NCBI GenBank assembly: GCA_028691095.1
Contig: JAQUZZ010000002.1
Coordinates: forward strand, 1 to 16,973
Source: Alistipes sp.
GTDB taxonomy: Bacteria; Bacteroidota; Bacteroidia; Bacteroidales; Rikenellaceae
Reading direction: 5' to 3'
DNA: 16,973 nt
The notes under the pieces are model-generated. The model did no database searches. It worked only from the letters and a program-made list of their open reading frames with translations, and was not told where the DNA came from. Shown here piece after piece: positions 1 through 10,300 of this stretch; position 1 is the first letter of the stretch, and every line of letters starts with the position of its first letter. A program made the position numbers and the translations under genes.

Positions 1-20
1 TTCTTGTTCTCCCGTGTGCT

Positions 21-125
21 TTTCCCGACCTCTTCCAGTCCCTGCCCCGACCTCTTCCCTCCCTTCCCCTCCCTCTCCCGACCTCTTCCCTCCTCTTCCC
101 TCCCCTCCCCTTCACTTCACTTCCT
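21..125. repeat. Polypyrimidine low-complexity tract with repeated CCCGACCTCTTCC
   Basis: The plus strand is almost all C and T from 51 to 118. The 13-mer CCCGACCTCTTCC occurs three times exactly, at 24-36, 46-58 and 77-89, with related CCTCTTCCCTCC units between and after. The minus strand is therefore a run of G-tracts. Two stretches fit the usual G-quadruplex pattern of four G-runs of at least three with loops of at most seven: 57-79 (five runs, loops of 1-3) and 88-110 (runs of 3, 3, 4 and 4, loops of 7, 1 and 1). The function is unknown. It lies beyond the operon terminator, so it is probably not in the main transcript. Confidence 0.75.
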
Positions 126-283
126 GCCATCACCCGCACCCCACGCCTGCTCAGCGAACGCTCAGAGATAAGATTCTCTTGCCCCACAATCTTCTCGAAA
201 CCGATCCACAATGCACAAAAACGATTCCCTCAAGCCAAGATTCATTCGACCCCAACATCACAGCTCTCGGGAGCGAAAACACA

Positions 284-316
284 AAAGAGGTTCTCTCGAA
301 TCGAGAGAACCTCTTT
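284..316 (-). terminator. Intrinsic terminator of the SusC/SusD operon
   Basis: A perfect 14-bp inverted repeat (284-297 pairing with 303-316) surrounds a five-base loop. Read on the minus strand it starts 19 bases after the stop of the last gene, and its downstream arm ends in CCTCTTT, followed by a T-rich tail (TTGTGTTTTCGC, 272-283). This is the expected shape of a rho-independent terminator for the leftward operon. On the plus strand the tail is weaker (TTTGTAGG), so the minus-strand direction is preferred. Confidence 0.82.
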
Positions 317-335
317 GTAGGTAAGATATGAGCAA

Positions 336-2162
336 CTACTCTGCAGACTCGTATCCGGGATTCTGCCAATCCAGACCCGTCAACTTATACATCTTCGTTA
401 CCTCGCTGAAGGGCAGCGGCGACAACAGATACTTGCTATCCGCATTGGTACGTGTACTAACCGTGAAACGAGTGTAAGTAAAGGTACCCTCATCGGTCTT
501 CTTCGCACGCATTCCGGTCACAATCTGCGCTTGATCCAAGGCTTTCCAACGACGAATATCGTTGTAACGCAACTCTTCAAAGGCAAACTCTACACGACGC
601 TCGTTGCGGACACGAGGACGGAAAGTCTCGGCATCGGTCGTATACTTATCCCGAACACCCGGCATACCTGCACGTGCACGCACGGCATTCACTGCATCCA
701 CCGCTGACATAGCCGGTTGACCTGCATAGCCTTCAACCGTAGTAGTAGGACCTACTGCTTCATTGGCGGCCTCAGCAAAGTTCAAGTAAAGTTCAGCCAA
801 ACGATAAGTACGCAAGGAACCATCAGCCGGTTTCTCATAGGTAGAGGTGTGCTTGTTGAACTTACGCAGATAATAACCCGTTCTTGTATACTGCGTCAAG
901 TTTGAAGAAATCGCACAAGAGCTATCTTTGGGTGCATTATCGTAAATCTTCACCAACTCCTCATCATCATCCCAATGGCGTAAGGCACCATTGAAATAGA
1001 TTGAGCCATAGAAACGAGGATCACGATTTTCGTAAGGATGCTGATCGCTGTATCCCGCATCTGTATTGAATTTAGGACGCAAGTGAGAATCTCCATAGTC
1101 CGAGTACTTCTCAATGATGGGCCAACCATCCGCCGTCTCATAAGAATCGACTAACTCCTGCGAAGGACAGAATCCAGCAGAGGTCTGTTTCTCGTTGGTG
1201 GGAAGACCATAAGTCTGCCATACATTCAAGCCAGAACCATTTAATTGATAAATGGTCTCTTTATCCGTAGCACGACTATAATCATAACTGGTCAAGAAGA
1301 AGTAGTCATACGCATTGTAACTATCCGTCTTGATCAACGGCAAACGTGTAGAGAGTGCGTAGTCATGAGAAAGACATTGATCCAAAGCCTCTTTGGTAAT
1401 CTTTGCCACCTCAGCCCAAGTGTAAGGATTTCCCTCTTCCTCGGCATAAAGCGGACTTGCCACCAACAGCGCAGCCTGAGAACGAATCATGTAGGCAAAT
1501 GCACGGTGCATAATGTGTGCGTAGTTCGATCCAAGCACCCAACGGAAACCTTTGGCATCATAAGACATCGACTCGGCTCCCGCAGCGGCCAAAGCCTCCT
1601 CGGTGTCTTTTAAGATTTGCTGAACAACCTGCCAAACCGGAGTTCTACGATCTTTGCTGTAATCGTGATCATAACCATAAGGTTCGGTAATCAAAGGCAC
1701 AGGACCATAATCCTGAATCAGTCGAAGGTAATAGAAGGCACGAAGACACTTTGCCTGAGCCATCCAAGCCTCTTTCTCTTCGGGTTGGGCAAATGCCGTA
1801 GCCGAAGGCAAAGACTGGATAAACACATTGCAATAACGAATTCCTGCATAGTAGGTAGACCAATAGAATCCGAAAATCCAATTGGAGGCACCCACCTCTC
1901 CTTTGTACCATTTAGAGGCACCAGAGGAGGTCACATTATCCCATACACTCTGGGCATCATCTGTATAAGCCGAGCTCTGCTCAAAACTGGTCGAAGGCAT
2001 ATAGCCATAACACTTATTCAGATAACCCATGGTACGATTTCGATCGGCGAAGATGCTGGCATAGTCGATACGACCATCATCAGGCAGATCCAAGGCATCC
2101 TTGCAGGAACTCAACCCTCCTGCAAAGAGGACTGTAAAAAGTAGATAGATATATTTTTTCAT
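336..2162 (-). CDS. SusD-like outer-membrane glycan-binding lipoprotein (second pair)
   Basis: This is a 608-residue SusD/RagB-family surface lipoprotein, the lid that binds glycan over its partner SusC porin. The N-terminus is a lipoprotein signal: a hydrophobic stretch at residues 5-17, then LSSC with the lipidated cysteine at 20. Family marks include AWMAQAKCLRAFYYLRLIQD near residues 133-152, RLAELYLNFAEAANEA in the C-terminal half, and RRVEFAFEELRYNDIRRW at 522-539, close to the usual SusD signature. It ends with the common WQNPGY-type tail. The length is on the long side of the family's usual 500-650. It follows the upstream SusC by 42 bases and is the last gene before the terminator at 284-316, so it is surely co-transcribed. 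The start at 2162 is set by the signal peptide. The ligand cannot be predicted from sequence alone. Confidence 0.95.
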   Translation of the reverse strand: MKKYIYLLFTVLFAGGLSSCKDALDLPDDGRIDYASIFADRNRTMGYLNKCYGYMPSTSFEQSSAYTDDAQSVWDNVTSSGASKWYKGEVGASNWIFGFYWSTYYAGIRYCNVFIQSLPSATAFAQPEEKEAWMAQAKCLRAFYYLRLIQDYGPVPLITEPYGYDHDYSKDRRTPVWQVVQQILKDTEEALAAAGAESMSYDAKGFRWVLGSNYAHIMHRAFAYMIRSQAALLVASPLYAEEEGNPYTWAEVAKITKEALDQCLSHDYALSTRLPLIKTDSYNAYDYFFLTSYDYSRATDKETIYQLNGSGLNVWQTYGLPTNEKQTSAGFCPSQELVDSYETADGWPIIEKYSDYGDSHLRPKFNTDAGYSDQHPYENRDPRFYGSIYFNGALRHWDDDEELVKIYDNAPKDSSCAISSNLTQYTRTGYYLRKFNKHTSTYEKPADGSLRTYRLAELYLNFAEAANEAVGPTTTVEGYAGQPAMSAVDAVNAVRARAGMPGVRDKYTTDAETFRPRVRNERRVEFAFEELRYNDIRRWKALDQAQIVTGMRAKKTDEGTFTYTRFTVSTRTNADSKYLLSPLPFSEVTKMYKLTGLDWQNPGYESAE

Positions 2163-2204
2163 ACTGGTAATTTTTACACGTTAAATGAACTCGAGTAACA
2201 TTGG

Positions 2205-5200
2205 TTAGAAAAGTACACTAACGCCAATATTGTAAACACGGTATGCCGGAACAGAGTACAATCCGCCACTCTCAGGATTGATGTCTTTATTCTTCATACG
2301 CGACCAAGTTACCAAGTTCTGCCCACTCAGAGAGAAACGGATCTTTTCAGCCGAGATGACGCGCGAAGTTTTCAGCGGCAAAGTATAAGCGATCTCCACA
2401 TTCTTCAAACGAAGGAATGCTGCATCGTTCAGATAGTAATCATTTTGAACCTGATCACTCGAAACCGAATTCAAAGAGAGCGCAGGAGCCGTGATTTTCT
2501 TGCCAGCAGCATAGCGTTCTGCCGTCCATGCATTCTCTAACAAGCAGTTGTAGACACCATTGTACTCACGACCCGAATTCATATAGATACCGGTAGTACG
2601 GCCCACACCCTGGAACATAATATTGAATTCCAAAGCCTTATAGGTAAAGCCTGCATTGAATGCGTAGTAGATCTCAGGCAGTGCACCATAACCCAGTGGT
2701 GCATAGTCCTTCTCGTCAATGATGTAGTCACCATTCAAGTCCTGATAGATCACATCACCCAAACGCGGAGCGCTCATATTCAACCCATAGGTACACTGGT
2801 AGTTATCCAACTCCTCCTGAGTATTGAACAAGCCATTGCCGTTGCTCCAGTCCGTTTTCAGACCCCATGACATTCCGATAGGGAAGCCTTCGCTGTGGTT
2901 ACGGTATGCATAGCTCTCACCCAATCTCGCCTCATCCTCATAGAGGATCTTGTTGCGAGCGAAGCTGACCCAAGTTCCTACATTGAAACTCCAGTCTGCA
3001 TTGAAACGTTTGTAATAAGAGGCCGACAGATCGTAACCTTTATTTTCATACGTACCAACCTGAGTACCGGGGTAGTTTGACGTAGGAATACCCTGATAGG
3101 AAGGAATGACCGAAGTGGCAGAGATCAAGCGGTTATCCATCCGTTCTTTGAAATAATCAAACGAGAAGGAGAAACCGTTGAACAAGCCCAAGTCAATTCC
3201 GTAGTTTTGTTTGAGCATGAACTCAGCCTGCAACAGCGAGTATCCTTTCTTACCCTCACTGGTAGTGTAGGCCAACACCGTAACGACACCGCCGTAGCTG
3301 AACGTATTGTTGTCCAAGTAACCGTGACGACCATTCGACAACTCATCATCAGCCACACGACCATAAGAAGCGCGAAGTTTGAAGTTGGTCAACCATTTTA
3401 CGTTATCCATAAAATGCTCGTTGGCCAAGTTCCATGCACCGGAGATAGACGGTGTGGAGACCCAACGATGTTCGGGTGCAAACTGCTCGGTAGCAGAGTA
3501 ACCCACATCTACTTTTACAAAGTAACGATTGTCATAACCATAAGCTGCTTGGAATCCACTCAACGCCGTGTTGAAAGGCAGAATGTTGTTCGAGCTCATA
3601 TCGGCCGTCGACATATTCTGGAAGTAGAAGAAGCCGGTTGCCTGCACGCTATGTTTGCCAAAGGTGCGCTGATAATCCAAGTAAGCACGATAATCCAAGT
3701 GATAGTACGAACCACTACCCTTGCTGTAAGAGAGCTCTGTATCCTTCGAACTACCTACGGTTTCGAATTCCAATACCGTCGGGTCATTGGTTCTTTTTAC
3801 ATACTGATAGCTCTGCGATGTATACAACGTACCCACACCATAGGTTTGGTAAGCGATATAAGCCCCTAAGTTCAAGCCTTTGGTTACAAAATCCAAATCC
3901 AAATCCAAACCGAACTGTGAGTTGATATTCACAATCGTCGATTTGTGATAACCCGAACGGTTCAAATCACCATAGATAGATTCAGTGAATTTCTCATCGA
4001 TAATAGGAAGGCCACCCTTATCGGTTACATTACCTTCATCATCATAGAGCGTCGGAGTCACAGGGCCGTAGATATTGGCCGGACGATACCACAACTGCGA
4101 GTACAAACTGGAGAACGATCCACCATTGGGCTCACGATCGCGGCGAATGGTTCCGCTCAAACGCAAGTAGGCGCTCAGGTACTTATTGACCTTCATGTCC
4201 ACATTGGAACGATAGTTGAACCAGTTGGTATTGAAGCTTGATTTGTAACGATCATTGGTCGTCTTAAACTGATTGCCTTGGTGCATGAAGTTTACGTAAG
4301 TATAATAGGTAAACTTATCCGAACCTCCCGAGATGTCAATGTTTGCACGCGACATGGTGGAAAGTTGTTTGAAGAATATATCTTTCCAGTTGTTGTCGGG
4401 ATAGAAGTCACGATCCTCGCCGGAGAGATATTTGGCGATCTCAGGAGCCGAGTATTGCGAAGTCTTACCTACGTTGTGGTTGTCGTTGTAGGCAGCCTCA
4501 TTGCGGAATGTAGCATACTCCCAAGAGTGATAGAAACGCGGGGAGACCGTCGGTTGTTGAATCGACTGATTGTAGGATACATTGATGTTCACCGGGCCTT
4601 TCACGCCTCGTTTGGTGGTAATCACCAAGACGCCACGGTTACCCTTGACACCATACATAGCCTGCGTAGAGGCATCTTTCAACAAAGTGATAGATTCGAT
4701 CTCTTTTGCAGTCAAGTAGTTGAAAGTCTCATTGGCCAAGTAAGTAGAGAATACCCCATCAATGATTACCAAGGGAGATTCGTAGGGACTCTGAGGATTG
4801 GAGGCACCACGGATCATCATCTGCACCGACTCGTTACCCGGTTGGTTGCTGTTCTGCCACATCATCAAGTTTGTTGCAAAACCGTTCATTGCAGGAGCAA
4901 AGGTTGCTACCGGTGCAGATTCGAAGGATTTGCCCTTAATGACATTCACAGCACCAGACACATCGCCCAGACGTTGTTTCGAAAAACCCATCTCAACGAT
5001 TTCATCGCTATGATGTGCATCAAACTTCATCTTTGCATCTACGACCTCTTCGCCGATGATGGATTCAGCCTGATTTTTATAGCCCGGGGTGGAGAAGACA
5101 ACAGACTCGCTGCCGTCGTTCACCGTCAGAATGTAGTTACCCTCAATGTCCGTCGAGGTTCCATTCTTCCCGTTTGCCGAGTTCACCACTACACCATACA

Positions 5201-5351
5201 GTGCCTTCCCATACTCGTCGGTTACAACACCCTTGATCGTTGACACGGCGGCAGTCTGGGCACTGATTTTTGCCCCAAACGTGCCAAACAACAAGCACGC
5301 GAGCAACAGTGTGATTTTGATATTTACATTATGTCTCATATTATTCATCAT
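2205..5351 (-). CDS. SusC-like TonB-dependent outer-membrane porin (second pair)
   Basis: This is a 1048-residue SusC/RagA-family TonB-dependent transporter that imports oligosaccharides across the outer membrane together with SusD. A signal peptide covers residues 1-31 (hydrophobic core 12-26, cleavage probably after ISA). Next come a carboxypeptidase-D-regulatory-like domain (about 38-110), a plug domain (about 128-248) with SPLVIIDGV at 192-200 and a LLKDASTQAMYGVKGNRGV block at 223-241, and a long beta-barrel ending in a terminal phenylalanine (IGVSVLF). An EF-hand-like loop DLNGDYIID lies at 871-879, a recurrent SusC feature. The region where a SusC usually has EEVVVVGYGTQK reads EIVEMGFSKQR (117-127), a divergent TonB-box neighbourhood. 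There is no STN domain, so regulation by a partner anti-sigma factor is unlikely. Two alternative ATGs lie within the first five codons. It sits 26 bases after the preceding SusD. Confidence 0.95.
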   Translation of the reverse strand: MMNNMRHNVNIKITLLLACLLFGTFGAKISAQTAAVSTIKGVVTDEYGKALYGVVVNSANGKNGTSTDIEGNYILTVNDGSESVVFSTPGYKNQAESIIGEEVVDAKMKFDAHHSDEIVEMGFSKQRLGDVSGAVNVIKGKSFESAPVATFAPAMNGFATNLMMWQNSNQPGNESVQMMIRGASNPQSPYESPLVIIDGVFSTYLANETFNYLTAKEIESITLLKDASTQAMYGVKGNRGVLVITTKRGVKGPVNINVSYNQSIQQPTVSPRFYHSWEYATFRNEAAYNDNHNVGKTSQYSAPEIAKYLSGEDRDFYPDNNWKDIFFKQLSTMSRANIDISGGSDKFTYYTYVNFMHQGNQFKTTNDRYKSSFNTNWFNYRSNVDMKVNKYLSAYLRLSGTIRRDREPNGGSFSSLYSQLWYRPANIYGPVTPTLYDDEGNVTDKGGLPIIDEKFTESIYGDLNRSGYHKSTIVNINSQFGLDLDLDFVTKGLNLGAYIAYQTYGVGTLYTSQSYQYVKRTNDPTVLEFETVGSSKDTELSYSKGSGSYYHLDYRAYLDYQRTFGKHSVQATGFFYFQNMSTADMSSNNILPFNTALSGFQAAYGYDNRYFVKVDVGYSATEQFAPEHRWVSTPSISGAWNLANEHFMDNVKWLTNFKLRASYGRVADDELSNGRHGYLDNNTFSYGGVVTVLAYTTSEGKKGYSLLQAEFMLKQNYGIDLGLFNGFSFSFDYFKERMDNRLISATSVIPSYQGIPTSNYPGTQVGTYENKGYDLSASYYKRFNADWSFNVGTWVSFARNKILYEDEARLGESYAYRNHSEGFPIGMSWGLKTDWSNGNGLFNTQEELDNYQCTYGLNMSAPRLGDVIYQDLNGDYIIDEKDYAPLGYGALPEIYYAFNAGFTYKALEFNIMFQGVGRTTGIYMNSGREYNGVYNCLLENAWTAERYAAGKKITAPALSLNSVSSDQVQNDYYLNDAAFLRLKNVEIAYTLPLKTSRVISAEKIRFSLSGQNLVTWSRMKNKDINPESGGLYSVPAYRVYNIGVSVLF

Positions 5352-5377
5352 TTAAACATTTAAATAACCCGTAAAGA

Positions 5378-7309
5378 CTACCATCCGGGGTTCTGCCATG
5401 TATGACCGGACAGCGTTTCCAAGCGGTTCTGATCGCTCAACGGAATAGGTACCCACAGCCATTTATTCGTGTAACAACGACGAGGTGTCTGACGAATCGC
5501 TTTACGTGTATAGGTATAGATTGGTTTACCCTCTTTGTCGTCACCCAACCAAGAGATCTCCATTGCGGTAACCCACTCGTACTGCGACATATCTCCGTCA
5601 GGACGCTGCCAACGACGCATATCCAACAGTCGAAGCTCCTCGGCTGCAAACTCTACACGACGTTCGTGTTTTACATAGAGTTTGGCCTCGTCTTGCGACG
5701 GACTCAACGGAAGAGCCGGCATACCCACACGGTCACGTACTTCGTTGACCAAGGACATCGCCTCCTCTACATGGTTTGCATTGGCGGCACACTCTGCGGT
5801 GTTCAGGATGATCTCGGCGAAACGATAGATTTTACCGCCTGCACCTTCGTCCCCTGCATTCTCACCAGACTCCAAACTCAAGTATTTGTTCATGTAATAT
5901 CCCGTACGCGTTCTTTGACGACGAGATGCATGAATACCGGTGTACTCATCCTCCTTGTTGGTCCAAATGGTTTTGGTACGAATGGCATTACCTGCATAAC
6001 GCACACCCGAACGACCATCGATCTCCTCATTCTTCCAGAAGGCGGTACGGATACACTCGTTGTAAGTCACCGTAGCATAGAAACGAGGATCACGATCTAC
6101 ATAAGGTTTATTAGGATTGTAAACCGGGTTCTCGGGATTGTAGTTCGGTTGCAAGTGAGTGTGATCCAAATAAGGATCCTGCAAATCTACGACAGGGTAA
6201 CTTGCGATTGCCTCGTTGCTGTTGTAAACCACATTCTCATACTGATCCACCAACTCTTGGCTCGGACACAGACCGCACTTGTAGTAGCCCTGGAATCCGA
6301 TACCGCAAACGTTCCAAATAGCCCCATAAGAACCGCGCTCCCAAATGGACTCTTTGTCACGCGGGTTCGAGTTGTAATCTCGCGTATTACAGAAGTAATA
6401 GTGGTAATTCGCAGCACCCGTAGCACCTTTGGCCCATTTAACCTGGCCGCGGGTTCCGAACACATCGTGAGAGTTCGTTCCGGTCATCTGAAAGAGTTCG
6501 TAGTTATTGGCTCTCAACTCCTCCAATGCCTCGCGGTTGACCTGATAAGCCTCTTCCCATGTCATGGCATCGGTCTGATTGGTTGCACACAACGGACTGG
6601 CCAGCAAAGTTGCTACACGCGATTTGATAGCCCAAGCCAAGCCTTTCGTTACACGCGAACTCTCGGATCCTGAAGTGGCACGCCAAGGAAGTTGTTCCTC
6701 CATCAATGCCGTATCGCAATCGGCCATGATAAAGTCACCGATCTGACGAAACGAAGACTTCACAGCATATTGATGAAAATCGTCATAGTGGTCGGTTACC
6801 TTTGTAATAATAGGTACCATCTCACCATAGAAGTAGAAGAGTTCGGCATAGTAGTAAGCACGAAGCAAATGAGCCTCAGACATCCAACGTGCACGGTCGG
6901 TCTCGCTATTCACCGTTGCACCCGGGAGACGAGCGATCATCATGTTGCAACGACGGATACCTTCCCAAAGACTTCCCCAATCGACGTTACCTCGCCAAGG
7001 GTGACTTCCTGAAGTACCCACACCATTATAAGACTGTGCGGCGCCCAATCCAGTTTCCACCTCAGCATCGGCATCCCATGCGTCATCCGAAGCTCCTACC
7101 GGGATATTGGTCGTAAAGTACCAGTCGACAATACAACGGTTCTCAATCCGCGCATAACAAGTATTGAGGTAGGCCCCGACCTTGTCATGATCTTTCCATA
7201 CATCCTCCATGTCGATGTTGCCGCTGGGTGCCATATCCAAGGCATCCGAGCATGCTCCCAAGGCCAGAACCGATGTAACGGCAGATAAAATGAAATATTT
7301 TATTTTCAT
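5378..7309 (-). CDS. SusD-like outer-membrane glycan-binding lipoprotein (first pair)
   Basis: This is a 643-residue SusD/RagB-family lipoprotein, partner of the SusC encoded just upstream in the operon. The lipoprotein signal has a hydrophobic core at residues 6-18 and LGAC with the lipidated cysteine at 20, followed by SDALDMAPSG, a typical mature SusD start. RWMSEAHLLRAYYYAELFYF is the conserved TPR-like helix region. YRFAEIILNTAECAANA and RRVEFAAEELRLLDMRRW (550-567) are the C-terminal family signatures, and the protein ends in TWQNPGW. It is longer than the second SusD and clearly different from it in sequence, so the two pairs are old paralogues rather than a recent duplication and may bind different parts of a glycan or different glycans (inference). 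The gaps to its neighbours are 18 bases upstream and 26 downstream. Confidence 0.95.
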   Translation of the reverse strand: MKIKYFILSAVTSVLALGACSDALDMAPSGNIDMEDVWKDHDKVGAYLNTCYARIENRCIVDWYFTTNIPVGASDDAWDADAEVETGLGAAQSYNGVGTSGSHPWRGNVDWGSLWEGIRRCNMMIARLPGATVNSETDRARWMSEAHLLRAYYYAELFYFYGEMVPIITKVTDHYDDFHQYAVKSSFRQIGDFIMADCDTALMEEQLPWRATSGSESSRVTKGLAWAIKSRVATLLASPLCATNQTDAMTWEEAYQVNREALEELRANNYELFQMTGTNSHDVFGTRGQVKWAKGATGAANYHYYFCNTRDYNSNPRDKESIWERGSYGAIWNVCGIGFQGYYKCGLCPSQELVDQYENVVYNSNEAIASYPVVDLQDPYLDHTHLQPNYNPENPVYNPNKPYVDRDPRFYATVTYNECIRTAFWKNEEIDGRSGVRYAGNAIRTKTIWTNKEDEYTGIHASRRQRTRTGYYMNKYLSLESGENAGDEGAGGKIYRFAEIILNTAECAANANHVEEAMSLVNEVRDRVGMPALPLSPSQDEAKLYVKHERRVEFAAEELRLLDMRRWQRPDGDMSQYEWVTAMEISWLGDDKEGKPIYTYTRKAIRQTPRRCYTNKWLWVPIPLSDQNRLETLSGHTWQNPGW

Positions 7310-7327
7310 AATGTAAGTTTTAATCGT

Positions 7328-10300
7328 TTAGAAGGTTACACTGAATCCGACATTGTAGGTCTTGGCAATAGGATAGCCGATCTGATCCGACTGCTCCGGG
7401 TCAGTATTGCTATTTCTCAAACGATCCCACGTACAGATATTATCGCCTCGAACATAAACTCTCAGACGATTGATGCCGATGGCACGCAGTGCACTGGACG
7501 GTAAGGTGTAACCCAACTCAAGAGCCTTCAGACGAATGAACGCACGGTCCATGATAAAGAAGTCATTTCGCTGCTTGCTACAAGTCTCACCCGTGGACAA
7601 TCGAGGATAGGTAATCTTCTGTCCTGCCGCATAACGCTCTGCGGTCCATGCCGTTTTGTGATATTCAAAGAAGGTTCCTTGATACACATTCTCCCAAACT
7701 CCTTGTGAAGAGTAGTAACCTGAGTATTTACCCATACCTTGGAAGAAGATCGTAAAGTCAAACCATTTATAGTTTACACTGGCTTGGAAACCATAGGATA
7801 CACGAGGAATGGTGGTAAAGCCGATGGGCACTTGATCCTTCTCATCCAAGATACCGTCACCATTCTGATCGATGTACTTAAAGTCACCCAACTGAGGTTT
7901 CGTAGACAAGTTATAAGTAATACCATTATGTTCTACTCCATCTTCGTCTACATAACCCTCGGTGTATTTATCCAACTCCTCTTGGCTGTTGAAGTAACCA
8001 TTACCATTGCTCCAGTCAATCTTGTAACCCCATTGTTGGTTCAGCGATTGACCTGTGGTACGATAACGATAAACATATCCTTCAGAGTAAGGAACCTCAT
8101 CCCAATACTTCACTTTGTTGTGGTTGTAACTGAAGTTACCTTTCAACGAGAGGAAGAGGTCTTTGTTGATTGATTTATTGTAAGCGAGCTCAATCTCATA
8201 ACCCGAGTTATCAACAATACCCAAGTTCAAGATAGGCCAAGAATCCACACCGGCAAACTGAGGAGCCATACCCGGCGATTTCAGAATCTTCGAACGTTGC
8301 TCACGGTAGTAATCCACCGTCAACGACCAATCGGAGAAGAACTGCATATCAATACCGTAGTTCTGTTTCTTAGCAACCTCCCACTGCAAGGTCTTGTTAC
8401 CCGGACGACCTTGGCTGATCGATCCGTAACCACCGATACCGCCACCTGCATAATAATAATATTGGTCGATGTAAAGGAAACGACCCACGTTACGGGCGTC
8501 GTTACCTACTTTACCGTAAGATACACGGAGTTTCAAGTTGGTCAAAACTTTGTTCCCTTTCAAGAATTTCTCATTGGAGATCACCCAACCGGCAGACAAG
8601 GCAGGGAAGAAACCGAAACGGTTGGCCGGAGCGAACTGCTCAGAACCGTTGTAACCCATATTGGCCTCAAAGAAGTAACGGTTGTCATAGCCATAAGAGA
8701 GACGGGCTGCCAAGCTGACCACATTGTAAGGAATCTCACCGCCTGTGGTCTCCCACATATCGCGCTGACCCAAAACCATCGCACCAACGTCGTGTTTTCC
8801 GAACGTACGGCTATAGTTTACAGATCCCTGCAAGTTGACGTTGTAACGGGTTGATCCGCTCTTCGAGAGGCTGATGGTTCCATTCAACTCACGGTCAGCT
8901 GCGAAGTAGATCTTATCGTTGTCCTCATCCACGGTCGTTGCGAAGGTCATCTCCGAGATATCCCCCTGCATCACGGTGGTTGACACAGCATCGAAAGATG
9001 CCATACCTTTCAAAGACAAACCCTTGGTGATGAAATCCAGAGACCACTCAGCACCCAAAGAAGCATTCAGATTGGAACGCATCTCCTCACGATAACCACG
9101 ACGGTTAACGGACTCATACGGTGAACGGTCGGCCTCAACCGGACGAATCACACGGTCGGGAACTACATCAAAACCCAACGAAGCATCAGGAGTCAACGGG
9201 CCGACGGTCATAGGTTTCATACCCAAAGTACAGTGCAACAAGTCACGGATCATCCAATTTCGGTCACCTCCGTAAGTGGAAGCATTCGGCTGTCCTACCT
9301 TTTCTATATAGGAACCCAAGTTCAAGAAGGCTTTGAGGTTCTTCGTGACATGGTAGTCCAAGTTAGAACGGAAGCTGTAACGCGTCATCTTCGCCTGCGG
9401 GTCGTAACCCAATTTACTCTTAGGCTCGGTGTGAAGGTTACCACCCTGGAACAGATAACCGGCATTCACGAAGTACTGCAATTTCTCAGTACCACCGGTG
9501 ATGTTGATATTCACACGACTCTGAGGAGAGCTCTTCTTGAAGATCTCACGATACCAGTCATGGTTGGGATACATATAATGTCTTTGCGCAGCCTTCATTG
9601 CATAATCCGGATCGCTCGGGTTCAAACCCATCAACGGATTCAAAGAACGAGAGATCATCTTTCCAGAGTACTCCTCGTTCATACCGTCGTTACGGTTGGC
9701 CTCATTACGCAAAGTCATGAACTCCCAAGAGTTTACACGCTCAGGCTCGTAGGTAAACTGCTGCCAAGACTGGTCGAACGTAACGTTCAACTCGGTCTGA
9801 CCCACAGAACCACGTTTGGTCGTGATCAAGATCACACCATTCGCACCACGCACACCATATACAGCGGTAGCGGAGGCATCCTTCAATACAGATACCGTTG
9901 CAACCTCGTTGGCATCCAACGTACGGATGTTATCACGAGGCACACCATCAATAAGGATCAGCGGGTTCTGACCGTTCACCGAAGATACACCACGCAAATA
10001 CATGGTAGCATCATCGTAACCAGGCTGAGAACCACCACTCTGCAACGAAGTCAAACCAGCCAAACGACCAGCCAAGGCATTCGCCAAACTCGGGGCTGAA
10101 CTCTGACGCAACTCCTTGCTCGTAACCGTAGATACGGCCGCGGTCACAGAGACTTTCTTCTGTGTACCGTAGGCAACCACCACAGCCTCTTCAAGTTGTT
10201 GAGCATCATCACTTTCAAGCACAACCTTCAGCGATGTCTTGTTGCCCACGTTCACTTTGCGACTTTTATACCCCAAACAGCTGACTGTCAGGGTTGCGTT

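Larger units (their letters stand above)
1..335. other. Gene-free left edge: pyrimidine tract, spacer and operon terminator
   Basis: No credible gene lies here. The first 125 bases are a C/T-rich low-complexity tract. Bases 126-280 look like ordinary spacer, and 284-316 is the terminator of the leftward SusC/SusD operon. The one plus-strand reading frame of any length (14-331) is proline- and serine-rich only because the DNA is C/T-rich. It also runs through the terminator hairpin, so I do not count it as coding. Confidence 0.7.

Noticed and set aside
14..331. Plus-strand 105-codon proline- and serine-rich frame at the left edge
   Set aside because: Its composition simply reflects the C/T-rich repeat tract, and it runs through the terminator hairpin at 284-316. 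Nothing resembles a protein domain.
4278..5243. 321-codon plus-strand frame opposite the second SusC
   Set aside because: It is antisense to the signal, plug and early barrel coding of a clear SusC, and shows no recognisable motif.
5402..6673. 423-codon plus-strand frame opposite the first SusD
   Set aside because: It lies wholly antisense to a well-supported SusD gene, has no domain-like features, and is rich in Arg, Thr, Ile and Val as expected for an antisense shadow.
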